Source of the DNA: Cladobotryum mycophilum
Lineage: Eukaryota > Ascomycota > Sordariomycetes > Hypocreales > Hypocreaceae
NCBI GenBank assembly: GCA_036429605.1
Contig: CM071589.1
Coordinates: forward strand, 744,001-808,000
DNA: 64,000 nucleotides
Reading direction: 5' to 3'
The translations under genes were made by a program, and so were the position numbers. The notes beneath the pieces are model-generated. The model ran no database searches. It saw only the letters and a list, made by a program, of their open reading frames with translations, and had not been told where the DNA came from. Positions 11,265 through 21,090 of the stretch are shown here, piece by piece; within the stretch, counting starts at the first letter, position 1, and each line of letters begins with the position of its first letter.

Positions 11265-14200
11265 TTAGCGTGAGCCTCGGCTAAATGACTCTAGAATGTG
11301 CTGCGATGTTCGCACAATCCACTCCAGCTTGCCTCTCTCGACGTTGGCTAGGAAGGGGTCCGTCGGGAAACCATCCTGGATGCTAGCAATCAATGGCTGT
11401 ACTCGGTTGATGAGAAGCTGCATTGTCTGCGAAGTGCTCTTCATAACCTCGCGGGAAACATCGTTATCCCAACCCTGCCTGGGTGTTAGTGTCATATCGT
11501 GTGGTCTGGTTATCGAAAAACTTACAAAGTTGGGCATGTTTGCTCCGAAAGCTCGAACTGCCATTTCAATCCACTCAACCTCTTCCTTCAATCGGGAGTT
11601 GGGCTTCAGGTCCTTTGAGATTGTCGCAATGACAACGAGAAGCATGAGGGGTGGAAGATTCTCAAACTTGGTTGGTGGATAGCGGCTCAAACTCCGTCTG
11701 AAGATTTCTTCCTCTCGGCCGCTCTGGATCCACTGAATCATGGCATCCTGCAAACGACCCTCCTGGATAGCACCTTCAATAACTCGAATTCGCTGAACAA
11801 GATCGTTATCCGCCTCTGCTTCCGTCTTGCTCATTTGATGGGTATATGCGTTGGCCAATGCACTGACATTGGTCACAGGCCCAACGTGTTCGGAAGCACC
11901 GACTGAGCCGTGTGGGCTGGAAACGATGTGTTGAGAGCCACGCAGGTACTGAGGGCTGCTCATGTACTGCTGCGAGTGGCTGGGCGCCTGGCTAGGTGCT
12001 TGGCTGGGAGGGAAGCTTCCACGATGGCCGGTGACATTGTTGCCATAGCCATGGGAGCCCATGCTGTGAGCAATGCTGCCACCCTGAGGGTGGTGGACGC
12101 CGTGAGTGCTGGGCAGCTCAACAGGCTGCTGCTTGAGCTTCAGAAATTCGGCCTGAAGCGAGGACTGGGAGGCAGCCATGGTAGAAACCATGTCCGTTAA
12201 TCGCGAAACATAAGACAGGAGCTGATCAATCTTGTTGGCGTCAGCAGCGTGCTGGGACTTGAGCTGCTCAAATTGCTCATGGTACTGCTGGTGAAGCTCG
12301 CTAGCAACACGTTGGGCGGACTGGGTGGCAATGCTTGTAAAGGTCGGAGTTAGGCGCTGGGTTAGCGTAGTAAGAACGTCCTGCTGTACATTGGCAGACA
12401 CTGCGCTGGAGACACGATCGGAAATGGCATTAACAAAATCGTTGGATCGGAGCGAGCGGTTAACAGCAAGAGGTAGTGCATTCTGGATTTCCTTCTGGAC
12501 AGACGAGTTGACACTGGGCTGCAACTTGTGCTGAATCATGTCGGAAACAGCCTTTGACGTCTTCTCGCCGATGGAGGGGATAACGACGTCGGTAAACTGC
12601 TGGTGAATGAGTGTCTCGAGCACTTTTTGTGTGTTCTCGTTCAGCACTTCGGAGACCATGTCGAGAAGCTTGAGTTGATGCTGATTGAAGCCCTCGTCCC
12701 TTACGCGGGCACTCTCATCAATCTTGCCATGCAAGTTGCTCAGCGAGGTCTTTAGCGTATCGGCCACAGCGACTCCCAGTCTTGCCTCCAAGCCAATAAT
12801 GGCAGAGTCGAATGCCTCGGATGACATGCCACCAGGAGTGAAGCCGTTGAGGCTCTTGGCAGCGTCTCCCTTGTGAGGAGTGGATCCGTTGGCCAGAGAC
12901 TCACCATCCTTGCCCTTCTTCTTGCGTTGCTTGCGTTCAGGCTTTTCGACCTGATTCTCCTTGGACGACTGCACAGGTGTTTCCACCTCCTTGGGTTCAT
13001 TCTTGACCTTGACGGGAGTAACAGATTCGGGCCCGCGGGGAGTTGCTTCGCTGGTAATCGGTGTAGACTGTGCAACAGGATCCTTAGTCACTGTACGGTG
13101 AGCAATACGGACCGGAGCGCTCTCCAAAGTATTGCTTGTTTGGGTAATCTCAGTCTGCTGCGGCGTCTTCAACTTGGATACCGTCACCACGCCCTCGGTA
13201 ACTGCATCGACAGGCTCAAGGACCTTGTTCTCCTTGGACCATCCCAATTCGGCCTGTCTGATCAACAAGCAGGCAACGCCCTTGGAATGCATGGCATACA
13301 GCTCAAATAATGTGGGCTCGTCAGCGTCGTGGATCATGGCAGGGTTGGCCAAAATGTCCAGACTGCGGAGGATGCCTCGGTTAGCAAAAGAGTATTCTCG
13401 AACGCCACTGATCACAGCGGTACTATCCGGCTGAGGGATCGAGGGGTCTTGATTGACAAGGCGCTGAATGTACTCAGCCTGAGACACGCTCTTAAGGTTG
13501 TACTTAGGAGCCGACAAGTGCGCGAAGTAGACCGAATTGCGAGTTGGGTGTCCAATAACAATCATTCCACTGGACGGATGGTACATGACGCTGCAGACAG
13601 CATCGGATTCCTTGGAATGCGGAAGATTGAATTCCTGGACAGGCTTTCCCAAAGCTAGATCCCATAGCTGCAAAGTATGGTTTTGTTTCATACCGACAAT
13701 CATATATCGCAGGGCGCATCTTTTCTGATATGGGCGCTGCTTATCGAGAAGCAAGACGGAAGTTGGCCAAGCCTTTTCGCCTTCAGGAGTGCTCGCCAGG
13801 GTCATCAGGGGCTCCTTGACCTCCAATGACGTGTGCGCGGGCATCGGGGCTCGCTCGGTGCCTTCCTTGGCGGCAGTCAGGTCGCGAACATCCCAGAACT
13901 TGACGCGGCCGGATTTATCAAGCGAGACGACGACGGAATCATCCTGGCTAAAGGTGAAGTCCTTACCGGCCTTTCCAGTGTTGATTTTCAGAGAGCACTG
14001 ATCAAACAATGCCTCGGTGTCGACTACACGATCAACACCCGACTTGAAGAGGTTGTTCTGCAAGACGTAGGATGGCCAAATGAAATTAATCGACTTGCCG
14101 CGACCAACAGCGAAGAACTCGGGGTGCATGGTTGAGGCTCGAGCTCGGGTCTTGAGGGTACCACCAGGGGCGTCACCGTCTGGTGCGTTAATAGGGGGCA

Positions 14201-16079
14201 GGGCAAAACCGTACTGCTCCAAGTAGTCCTCGATGTGGTCGACTTGACCATCCTTGATCTGAACCCAGTACACGGTGCCGCTGATTCCAGTGCCTATGAT
14301 GGCCTCCCTAGGAATTCCATCGTGATCGGGCGGTGTGACGGACATGGCAACGTTGAAAACGCGATCCTTTGTATCAGTGAAGACTCTAGCATCCTTGCCA
14401 TCATCCTGTCGAATGACGCGCAAGCCACCTTGCTTGGACATGCCGTATGTCATGTATGTCTGAGAGGCAGTGTACAAGTTGCGGTCAATCTGGTCAAATT
14501 CCTTCTTGAGGCGTGCAATATCCATGATGGACTCGTCCCTGAATTGGGGCCGGGGCTCAGTCGCATCCTCTTGAAGAGAGATGGAGATCCACGGCTTCAT
14601 GGGAAAGTTGAATACCCTAACAGCTGGGGTCTCCTTTTCCTCAATCACAACAATTTCGTCTTGCTCAGCGCTCTCCCAGTTGTCAGCAATACCTTGAATA
14701 TCGTCGAGGTTGTCTTGAGAGGGTTCTTGAGATTCGTACGACGGAGGTCCACCAGAGGAACCATAATGCTGGTGCTTGTCGTGATCAGCCTTGATGTCGT
14801 CAATGATTTGCTTCTCGAGCGAATGGACTGCATCGCTAGAAGCAGAGGTGTTGATCCATTCGCCATCATCATGCTTGTGCGCAGGATCCGCATAATCATG
14901 CACTGGCTCCCGCTCGGCTCTATCCAAGGCTTCCTGGGCATCTCGATCGGCGCGGGGAGCAGGGTCGTGAATGGCGTCCGAGACGGTTTCCTTGTTTTTA
15001 TCAATAGTCACGAAGCTGCCAAACTCAGAGGTCGGGGGTGTCTGCTTGGCCGAGGGGTGGGCAGACTGGTGCGACTGATGAGAGTGAAGCGAAGAAGCGC
15101 GATCTAGAGAACGTCTGTTCTGAGCTGGCGGGCTCGTCAGGGGGCTGTGGTCTTTGCCGAGCCGCGAAGGATCAAAAGGCTGCGGGCCAACTGGTGAGCT
15201 CTGGTCCTTCTTCAAGATGTGGAAAGGAGGAGCAGCCGAGCCATGAGTAGAGCCATGGGCGCTGTTGGCCTGGGATGAGGTCTGATTCAGACTGCCTATC
15301 AGCTGCTGGTAGATGACAGACATGTCTGCAGGCTCCTGCACAGACTGAGTCTGGGCGTACGAGAAGGGATTGGCATTGGAAGGAGGATGTTGGACTTCGG
15401 TAAAGGACTCCGTCCGGAAAGACTGCTGCGAATGGTATGGATTGGGCTGTTGATGGGGGTCAAAGGAGCGATACGCATCGACCGGGGGCTCGGGAGACTG
15501 CGGCGTGAGCTCGTGGGAGCGTGACTCGACCAACATTGGCTGATCATTCTGACTGGGCTTGGGTCGGTTTAAGAGATTGAGGAGGTAGGACGTCGTATTG
15601 GCAGGCGGATCGCCGTTGTTGGCAAACGGATTCGTCGACTGGGCCGGTGGCAGTGGGGCAGGCGGTTTCGGCTCGTCAATTTCATGAGCACCCCTCATGA
15701 GGGCAGCAAGCAAGCCCGTCGGATCAGCAGCTGTGGGAGCGGGCTGATGGATTCGAGTCGAGAATTGGCTTTGTGGCTGCTGAATCAGTTGGCTTTGTTG
15801 TTGTTGTTGTTGTTGATGATGCTGATACTCGTCATCTTCGTCGTCTTCCTCTGGCTCTGGTTCAGAGTGCTCCTGCTGCTGCTGCTGTTGCTGAGAGTGA
15901 GACAGAGACTGCTGTTGCTGTTGCTGTTGTTGCTGCTGCTGCTGTGTCTGATGGAGATGATGGGAGCTAGCATTGTTTGTGTTGCTGAACTTGAGCAAGT
16001 TCAACAGATTGGCAGTACGATCTGAACTTGACCCAATGCCGCCATTCATAGGCGGAGTGGGCGCTGGAGGCATATCCAT
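11265..16079 (-). CDS. Edc4/Ge-1-like mRNA decapping scaffold with WD40 region
   Basis: A large scaffold of about 1587 residues. The N-terminus is disordered with several Gln runs (CAG/CAA tracts within about 15790-15945) and acidic stretches. Three Leu-rich helical motifs, ANLLNLLKF (about residue 23), TGLLAALMRG (about 122) and SYLLNLLNRP (about 165), resemble the helical Leu-rich motifs that bind the Edc3 LSm domain. A WD40-type region follows (about residues 510-950; for example DVRDLTAA and LQLWDLALG), then a basic linker and a long coiled, alpha-helical C-terminus ending in a conserved helical domain. This order is that of Edc4/Ge-1/Pdc1, which links Dcp2 and other decapping factors in P-bodies. 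ATG 16079 is the first ATG in frame. A 51-bp intron (11475-11525; GTAAGT donor, CACTAAC branch) lies near the 3' end and is a multiple of three without a stop. Stop at 11265-11267. The family call is from domain order, not a search. Confidence 0.78.
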   Translation of the reverse strand: MDMPPAPTPPMNGGIGSSSDRTANLLNLLKFSNTNNASSHHLHQTQQQQQQQQQQQQSLSHSQQQQQQQEHSEPEPEEDDEDDEYQHHQQQQQQQSQLIQQPQSQFSTRIHQPAPTAADPTGLLAALMRGAHEIDEPKPPAPLPPAQSTNPFANNGDPPANTTSYLLNLLNRPKPSQNDQPMLVESRSHELTPQSPEPPVDAYRSFDPHQQPNPYHSQQSFRTESFTEVQHPPSNANPFSYAQTQSVQEPADMSVIYQQLIGSLNQTSSQANSAHGSTHGSAAPPFHILKKDQSSPVGPQPFDPSRLGKDHSPLTSPPAQNRRSLDRASSLHSHQSHQSAHPSAKQTPPTSEFGSFVTIDKNKETVSDAIHDPAPRADRDAQEALDRAEREPVHDYADPAHKHDDGEWINTSASSDAVHSLEKQIIDDIKADHDKHQHYGSSGGPPSYESQEPSQDNLDDIQGIADNWESAEQDEIVVIEEKETPAVRVFNFPMKPWISISLQEDATEPRPQFRDESIMDIARLKKEFDQIDRNLYTASQTYMTYGMSKQGGLRVIRQDDGKDARVFTDTKDRVFNVAMSVTPPDHDGIPREAIIGTGISGTVYWVQIKDGQVDHIEDYLEQYGFALPPINAPDGDAPGGTLKTRARASTMHPEFFAVGRGKSINFIWPSYVLQNNLFKSGVDRVVDTEALFDQCSLKINTGKAGKDFTFSQDDSVVVSLDKSGRVKFWDVRDLTAAKEGTERAPMPAHTSLEVKEPLMTLASTPEGEKAWPTSVLLLDKQRPYQKRCALRYMIVGMKQNHTLQLWDLALGKPVQEFNLPHSKESDAVCSVMYHPSSGMIVIGHPTRNSVYFAHLSAPKYNLKSVSQAEYIQRLVNQDPSIPQPDSTAVISGVREYSFANRGILRSLDILANPAMIHDADEPTLFELYAMHSKGVACLLIRQAELGWSKENKVLEPVDAVTEGVVTVSKLKTPQQTEITQTSNTLESAPVRIAHRTVTKDPVAQSTPITSEATPRGPESVTPVKVKNEPKEVETPVQSSKENQVEKPERKQRKKKGKDGESLANGSTPHKGDAAKSLNGFTPGGMSSEAFDSAIIGLEARLGVAVADTLKTSLSNLHGKIDESARVRDEGFNQHQLKLLDMVSEVLNENTQKVLETLIHQQFTDVVIPSIGEKTSKAVSDMIQHKLQPSVNSSVQKEIQNALPLAVNRSLRSNDFVNAISDRVSSAVSANVQQDVLTTLTQRLTPTFTSIATQSAQRVASELHQQYHEQFEQLKSQHAADANKIDQLLSYVSRLTDMVSTMAASQSSLQAEFLKLKQQPVELPSTHGVHHPQGGSIAHSMGSHGYGNNVTGHRGSFPPSQAPSQAPSHSQQYMSSPQYLRGSQHIVSSPHGSVGASEHVGPVTNVSALANAYTHQMSKTEAEADNDLVQRIRVIEGAIQEGRLQDAMIQWIQSGREEEIFRRSLSRYPPTKFENLPPLMLLVVIATISKDLKPNSRLKEEVEWIEMAVRAFGANMPNFVSFSITRPHDMTLTPRQGWDNDVSREVMKSTSQTMQLLINRVQPLIASIQDGFPTDPFLANVERGKLEWIVRTSQHILESFSRGSR
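15794..15945 (-). repeat. Gln-coding trinucleotide tracts in the Edc4-like gene
   Basis: Three clusters of CAA/CAG codons (read on the - strand) encode Gln runs of about 7-13 residues separated by Ser/His and acidic residues. Such tracts are common in P-body proteins, may favour condensation, and are prone to length change. Confidence 0.75.
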
Positions 16080-16241
16080 GATTTGTGTGGCCGCGAATGG
16101 GGAAGCGACCAAGTGCAAATGCAGGTGATGCAATGCACGACACGACACGGCTCACGAAGAGGATTATGCCGCTTCCTTCTACGCAAGGGAAGGAAGGAGG
16201 GGGAGGAAGGAAGGAAGGAAAGAAAAAGGGGAAAAGAAAAA

Positions 16242-16277
<36 letters not shown>

Positions 16278-17913
16278 CTGGATGTGAGGTGCCCAACTGG
16301 TTGAAGGGGGAGTGAGTATGTGCGTAAGTGAGTGAGGGAGTGTGAAAGGAAGAAAGTAGGTAAGGCGTCAGTCAAAGGTGTTAGGTCGCAGCCTACCTAT
16401 GGCTGGGATGGGATGATGGGATGGGATGGAATCGGATTGAATGGATGGATGGATCCAATCTTTTTTTCTTCTTGGTTCGGAATAAATTTATTAGGTGGCG
16501 GGAGGGAGGAAACTCTGATGGGGCTCTTTGTTCCCGCCGTCGTTCACTTAATAAGCAGGCTGGGTAGGTAGACTTGGGTTCACTTTCAGGGCTGTTGGTG
16601 GTGTTTGGTGAGGCTAGTTGTAGCGGGTTTAGTGGGCTCTTATCGCTATAACAACAGGCTGGGAAGCCCTGGGGTAGTAGGAACCTACCTCCACTACCAG
16701 TATCCAGTATGGACGGGAGGGAAACTATCAAGGAACCTGGGAACCCAATGGATGGATGGATGGATGGATGAAACCTTACGAACAGCTGGGGTCCGCGCAC
16801 CCGTCGCAGCCCAACCAGACCAGTGCAGCCCAGTGTATGCACAAAACAAAACAAGAACAAGGCAAAAGGCCCCAAAAGAAGGTAGTTGGGGTAGTAGAGA
16901 GCTGCTGCAAGGCCAAAAAAAAGAAAAAAAGAAACGACTCCACCCCACTCTTTTTTTCATTTTTTTTTGCCAACTCACTCACTCACTGCACAGCAAGACC
17001 CAGTTTTCTTGTGACGTGGAGTCCCCAAACTTGCCCAAAAACAGGGCCCTGAAAGCTTCCAAATCAATTACCCGAAGTAACTCCAGCGATTCAGAGTCAC
17101 TACCGGCACATACCGAGACGCCCCCCTTGATGAATGGATGGAGGGGGATCATCCGGTGAGACTGCTCCCCCCCAAGCCTGCTGCAGCTTTGAGAGGATGC
17201 ACAGTAAAAAACTGAGGAGGGAGGAGGGGACAAAAGGTTGTGTTGTTGAAGGATTGACGTTTGTGCCGTTTGATGATGATGATATAATCAAGCTCATCCG
17301 TCCTTCTTTCCTGTGGCCTGCTGCAGACAAGTTTGTGCCACAACGCATACGACACTGCTCTTTCATGTTCATCTGCCTACAGGTAAAACCCCCCATAGCA
17401 TCATCACCACCCACCATCGACCACTACAGAGGACACCTCTTTGATACCCTATCCTTTCATCACCACCACCACCACCAACAATCAACAATCAACCCTCTCT
17501 GTCTCACCGCCCAATCCGTTTAAAAAAAAAATTAAAAAAAAAGACTGTCTCGTCCGGAATTTTCTAGCCTCGATTTAGCGCACCGCACGAACCCCAGACA
17601 GACAACAAAAAACACACACCGCACACCAAAAGCAAACGCCCCCCAACCCGGAAAAGAGTTGGGCGGGCTTTTTTTGTTTGCTAAATTACTACTGACGCAC
17701 CATCTCACTCACACACACACACACCACTCTCACCACATCTTTCCCGTATCCGTATGGTGATGTATATTGGACGACGTGCGATACTAGCATCTCGACGATA
17801 GCGACTACGACGACCTTCTCCCACCAGGCTCTGAATTACATCCTCCCGGCCCGCCCCGTGCACTCCCAAGAAAGAAAGAAGGAAAGAAAGAAAGAAAGAA
17901 GACACCCGTCACC
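16080..17913. other. Divergent promoter region with simple repeats
   Basis: 1.8 kb between the divergent starts of the Edc4-like gene (-) and the small membrane protein (+). It contains GGAA/GAAA tracts (16190-16230), a GA repeat (16245-16274), GGAT repeats (about 16440-16452 and 16748-16772) and a GAAA repeat (about 17869-17900) just before the ATG at 17914. Polypurine/polypyrimidine tracts like these are common in fungal promoters. No coding region is supported. Confidence 0.55.
16245..16274. repeat. GA microsatellite
   Basis: Fifteen GA units about 170 bp upstream of the Edc4-like start codon, within a longer purine-rich tract that begins near 16190. Confidence 0.85.
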
Positions 17914-18455
17914 ATGTTTTGTCTAAGGAGGTAAAGAAAAACGCCCCATCTATATATATAATCTTTGTGTGTCTTGTCACCGGGTTGCTAATCCATGAAC
18001 AATTTCAAAACAACAGCTGGCTTCCCCTCCTATTCATCCCCACCAACGCCTCGCCCGCCTTCATCTTCCTCTTCTTCATCTGCTCCTACTTCCTCAACAG
18101 GCCCTGCGTCTACTGCTCCGTCCTCCTGCTCATCCTCTTCCTCACCTCGTGCAACTGGTCCGACCGGTGCTTCTTCGACTTTAGCAGCAACTGGTTCCTG
18201 CCGAGGCCCGCCGCCATCACCACCCAGCTGCTCTCGCCAGCGGCCGCGCACGATGCCCATGTCCATGCCGACACCTTCAACTCCACCGTCGCGGACATGC
18301 TCAATACCACGGCCAGGACGTTGGTCGGCGCCGCTGCCGAGGAGGTTGCTGCGCTGAGGTCGGAATGGACTGGGTTGGGGGTCGAGTGGCTGCGCACCTT
18401 GCTGGGCAAGCGAGAGTGGAGGATCGACTGCATGGACATTTATATAAGGCTATAA
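17914..18455 (+). CDS. Small membrane protein, fungal-specific, unknown function
   Basis: Two exons: 17914-17930 (17 bp, six residues) and 18017-18455. The intron 17931-18016 has a GTAAAG donor, a GCTAAT branch point and an ACAG acceptor. Joined, they encode about 151 residues starting MFCLRRSWLPLLFIP. Two or three hydrophobic segments (about residues 7-50) are rich in Phe, Leu and Cys (for example FIFLFFICSYFLNRPCVYC). An amphipathic Ala/Leu-rich tail with NTTA and NST glycosylation-type sites follows. The short first exon is chosen because the downstream frame lacks a sensible in-frame Met before the hydrophobic part and the junction restores AGC Ser cleanly. The function is not known to me; an ER or other membrane location is inferred. 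Confidence 0.65.
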
Positions 18456-18969
18456 AGGACATGACATCTGCTTTTTCTTTTTCATGTGTCTTGGCTCGGG
18501 GTTGATATGGGAATTGTTTATTTTTATTATTTTATTATTTTTTGGGGGGGGGGGGGGGGGAGCGGCCAGCCATGCCATACCCTCAATGAGCTTTGCTGAT
18601 ATTATGCATCATCTATGGAAATTGGGCTCCATCGGGTTAATGGAACCATGTTTACAAGCATCCAACTGTACACGACATAATGATAGTAGCACTTTCTTAC
18701 AGGATTCGATAGAGATAATTGGCAACATTTGAAACTTATATGCATGTATGCATGCGTGCACTTACTACATATATATTTATATATTTATATCAAAAGTCCA
18801 AGTCGAGTCATTCATGTCCAATTATACGTCATCTAAACTACCTACAAAACCCTCAAGAACCTCCTATCAACCAAGGCCTGCCCGTATGTCCCAACGCGTT
18901 ACTTACTATCATGGTATTCTTCATCACGCAACACAAAAAAGTAAATGCAACAAAAATAAACACACAAAA
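18456..18969. other. Convergent 3' region with G run
   Basis: About 510 bp between two convergent genes. It contains a run of 17 G at 18544-18560 and T-rich sequence just before it, plus a TATATTTATATA stretch near 18770-18790. No gene seen. Confidence 0.55.
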
Positions 18970-21090
18970 TCATAGCTCCCTCTCCACTTCCTCCTCCAAT
19001 TCCGCCCCGCCATCATGTCCAACGCCTTCGTCTGCAATGCCCTCTCCCTCTTCCAGTGTCGCCTCTTCTGTAAACGCCTGCGTCTCCTCCTCCAACTCCT
19101 CGCCCTCGACAGGGGCAGTTTCGGTCTCCTCGCCGGCATCGGCAGCATCAGTTGCCGCTGGTGTGGCCGTTACCGTCTCCGTCATCCACTTGACCTTCTC
19201 AACGGTGTGTGGCTGAACGGCAGCGCAGGGATCTGCGGGCTGTATTCCCATAATCGGCGTGTATCTGACCTCGAGGACAGTCGAGGTTGATGTTGTTGTC
19301 ACGACCGAAGACTCGGCATTGTCCGCGGGTTCTTGAACCGCCTGTACAGCGGGCATAGCAGGCGCCTCCTTGACAATTCTCTGGAAGGCAATGTCGTTGT
19401 TTGGCTGGCCGCCGCTACCACCACTACCACCACCACCACCGCGCACAGCGACCAAAACGGTGAGAACAGTCAGCAGGATAATTAAAATATTCTTCTTGTC
19501 CTCCATAAGCGACTTGAAGGCCTCTTGTGCCAGCTCGGGAAGGGTGGCATTCTTATATGCCGGCACTGTTCCCTCGGGTTGGGGAGGTCCTTGCTGGGGC
19601 ACGAAGCCGGTGGAGGAGCGAGGTGTACTGTGGTTATGTTGTGTGTCGCCATACATTTCCCGCCACCTCTCCTCTTTCATCCTCTGGCGGTCCCCGTATG
19701 GATCCTGCTGTGGCGGGGAGTTCATATTGTCTTGTGCCATGAATGATTCCTCTCCGAGATGCTCCTCCTCTTCTTCCCCTTGGAACGGTTCTCGGTCAAT
19801 AGGGTCCTCATCCGGATGGACATGTTCATCGAAATGGCTTTGATCGGCTGGCTCAACATGGTCGTCAATGTCTTCTTCATCTTCGTGGTCTTGCATGTGC
19901 ATTGACCTCTCTTGCTCCATTGTCTTTTCTTGATCAGCCGCCAGTCGAGTGAGTTCGTCCTGAAGCTTGGTGTCCATCATTGGCTCCAACTCCACATCTA
20001 CTCTCTCCATCTCTTTCCAGCACGCCTCCCATGCGCCAGCCTTCAAAAGACCGTTGCTGGCGTAAATCTTGACACGGTAAACTTTTCCGGGCCCCAGAGC
20101 ATCGAATCGGATATCAGACGCACAGGTGTTGCACCAGTGTGTCTGCTTTTCCAGGCTGGCTCGGCGTGACTTGTCATCGTCATACTGGTCATCATCCTCG
20201 CTCTCCGTCTCTTCTGAGAAGGCCATGATGTTGGAAGGTCCCAGATAATGACCGCATTCCAAGATGCGAGCCCGTCTCTGCAGGGGCAGCTCCAACGCTT
20301 CGAGCAGTCTCTCCTCGAGCATTTCAAAGTCGTTTTGGGGGTGGGGCAGGAGGATACCGCGATCCTGGATGGTGTCGCCATTGCGATCTTGAAGCTGTCG
20401 CCAAGACTCCCGAAGAGTCTTGGCCTCGTCACTCAGTTCACTCGGTTGAGCATTGTCCAAAACGTCACCCCAAGACCATCTCAATGGTAGGAGAGTAACG
20501 TGCAGCAAGACGAGCGGTGGGGTGTTTCTCTTAAAACGAGGCGGTGTCTTCTTGGGTGAATACTGAGCGGACAGGCTGGGCGAACCAATTCGTGACACAG
20601 TAGGTATGGCACTGCGTCTCCCAGAGCGAGGGGTTCCCATGATGGAGGGAGTTGGTGAAGACATTTGCATGGCCTTGACGGACGAGGGTGATCTGAATGG
20701 CGGTCTGGGGGTTCCCTTTACAGTGGGGACATAGTCCATTTCGCCATCGTACTGCTGAATGTCTGAAATTCGGGGCGACCTCGTCCTGGCGTCCATCTTG
20801 TCGTGATCTGCCTCTGAAGACATGGAACCCATTGAACTCCTTGGGCTGCGGTCGCTAAACACATCGTCCTCGTTCTCGTGGTGAGAGCTGTTGTCGCCGT
20901 CAGCGACGAATGGCCGACGAGCACTCTCCCTCTCTTGATGATGCGAAGCGTAGTGCTCGTCTTCCATGCTACCAGTGCTGTAGGTGCTGTAGATTGTGTC
21001 TCGGCGGGAGGCGGAAGGGTCAATTGAGCGCGGATCGATACGTATATCAGTGTCAAAGTCCAGGTCCTGATGCCTCATCTGCCGGGGCAT
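18970..21090 (-). CDS. Fungal conserved acidic protein with single C-terminal membrane segment
   Basis: About 706 residues. The first ATG in frame is 21090; the frame extends upstream only through an Arg-rich (CGG repeat) stretch without an ATG. The N-terminal third is disordered with many Ser-Pro sites (SPRSS, TPRSG, SPSLS), suggesting proline-directed phosphorylation. A more ordered central part (LLPLRWSWGDVL and following) contains a CNTC motif and looks conserved. A long acidic region (about residues 370-480) follows, then one membrane segment (ILIILLTVLTVLVAV), a Gly-rich spacer and an acidic tail. Similar fungal proteins are, as I recall, sometimes annotated 'pathway-specific nitrogen regulator', but no DNA-binding domain is visible, so that label looks doubtful. 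A tail-anchored-like, membrane-associated role is inferred only from topology. Confidence 0.7.
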   Translation of the reverse strand: MPRQMRHQDLDFDTDIRIDPRSIDPSASRRDTIYSTYSTGSMEDEHYASHHQERESARRPFVADGDNSSHHENEDDVFSDRSPRSSMGSMSSEADHDKMDARTRSPRISDIQQYDGEMDYVPTVKGTPRPPFRSPSSVKAMQMSSPTPSIMGTPRSGRRSAIPTVSRIGSPSLSAQYSPKKTPPRFKRNTPPLVLLHVTLLPLRWSWGDVLDNAQPSELSDEAKTLRESWRQLQDRNGDTIQDRGILLPHPQNDFEMLEERLLEALELPLQRRARILECGHYLGPSNIMAFSEETESEDDDQYDDDKSRRASLEKQTHWCNTCASDIRFDALGPGKVYRVKIYASNGLLKAGAWEACWKEMERVDVELEPMMDTKLQDELTRLAADQEKTMEQERSMHMQDHEDEEDIDDHVEPADQSHFDEHVHPDEDPIDREPFQGEEEEEHLGEESFMAQDNMNSPPQQDPYGDRQRMKEERWREMYGDTQHNHSTPRSSTGFVPQQGPPQPEGTVPAYKNATLPELAQEAFKSLMEDKKNILIILLTVLTVLVAVRGGGGGSGGSGGQPNNDIAFQRIVKEAPAMPAVQAVQEPADNAESSVVTTTSTSTVLEVRYTPIMGIQPADPCAAVQPHTVEKVKWMTETVTATPAATDAADAGEETETAPVEGEELEEETQAFTEEATLEEGEGIADEGVGHDGGAELEEEVEREL

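Noticed and set aside
14235..15107. 290-codon + strand frame
   Set aside because: Lies fully antisense to the conserved Edc4-like coding sequence and has no domain; shadow frame.
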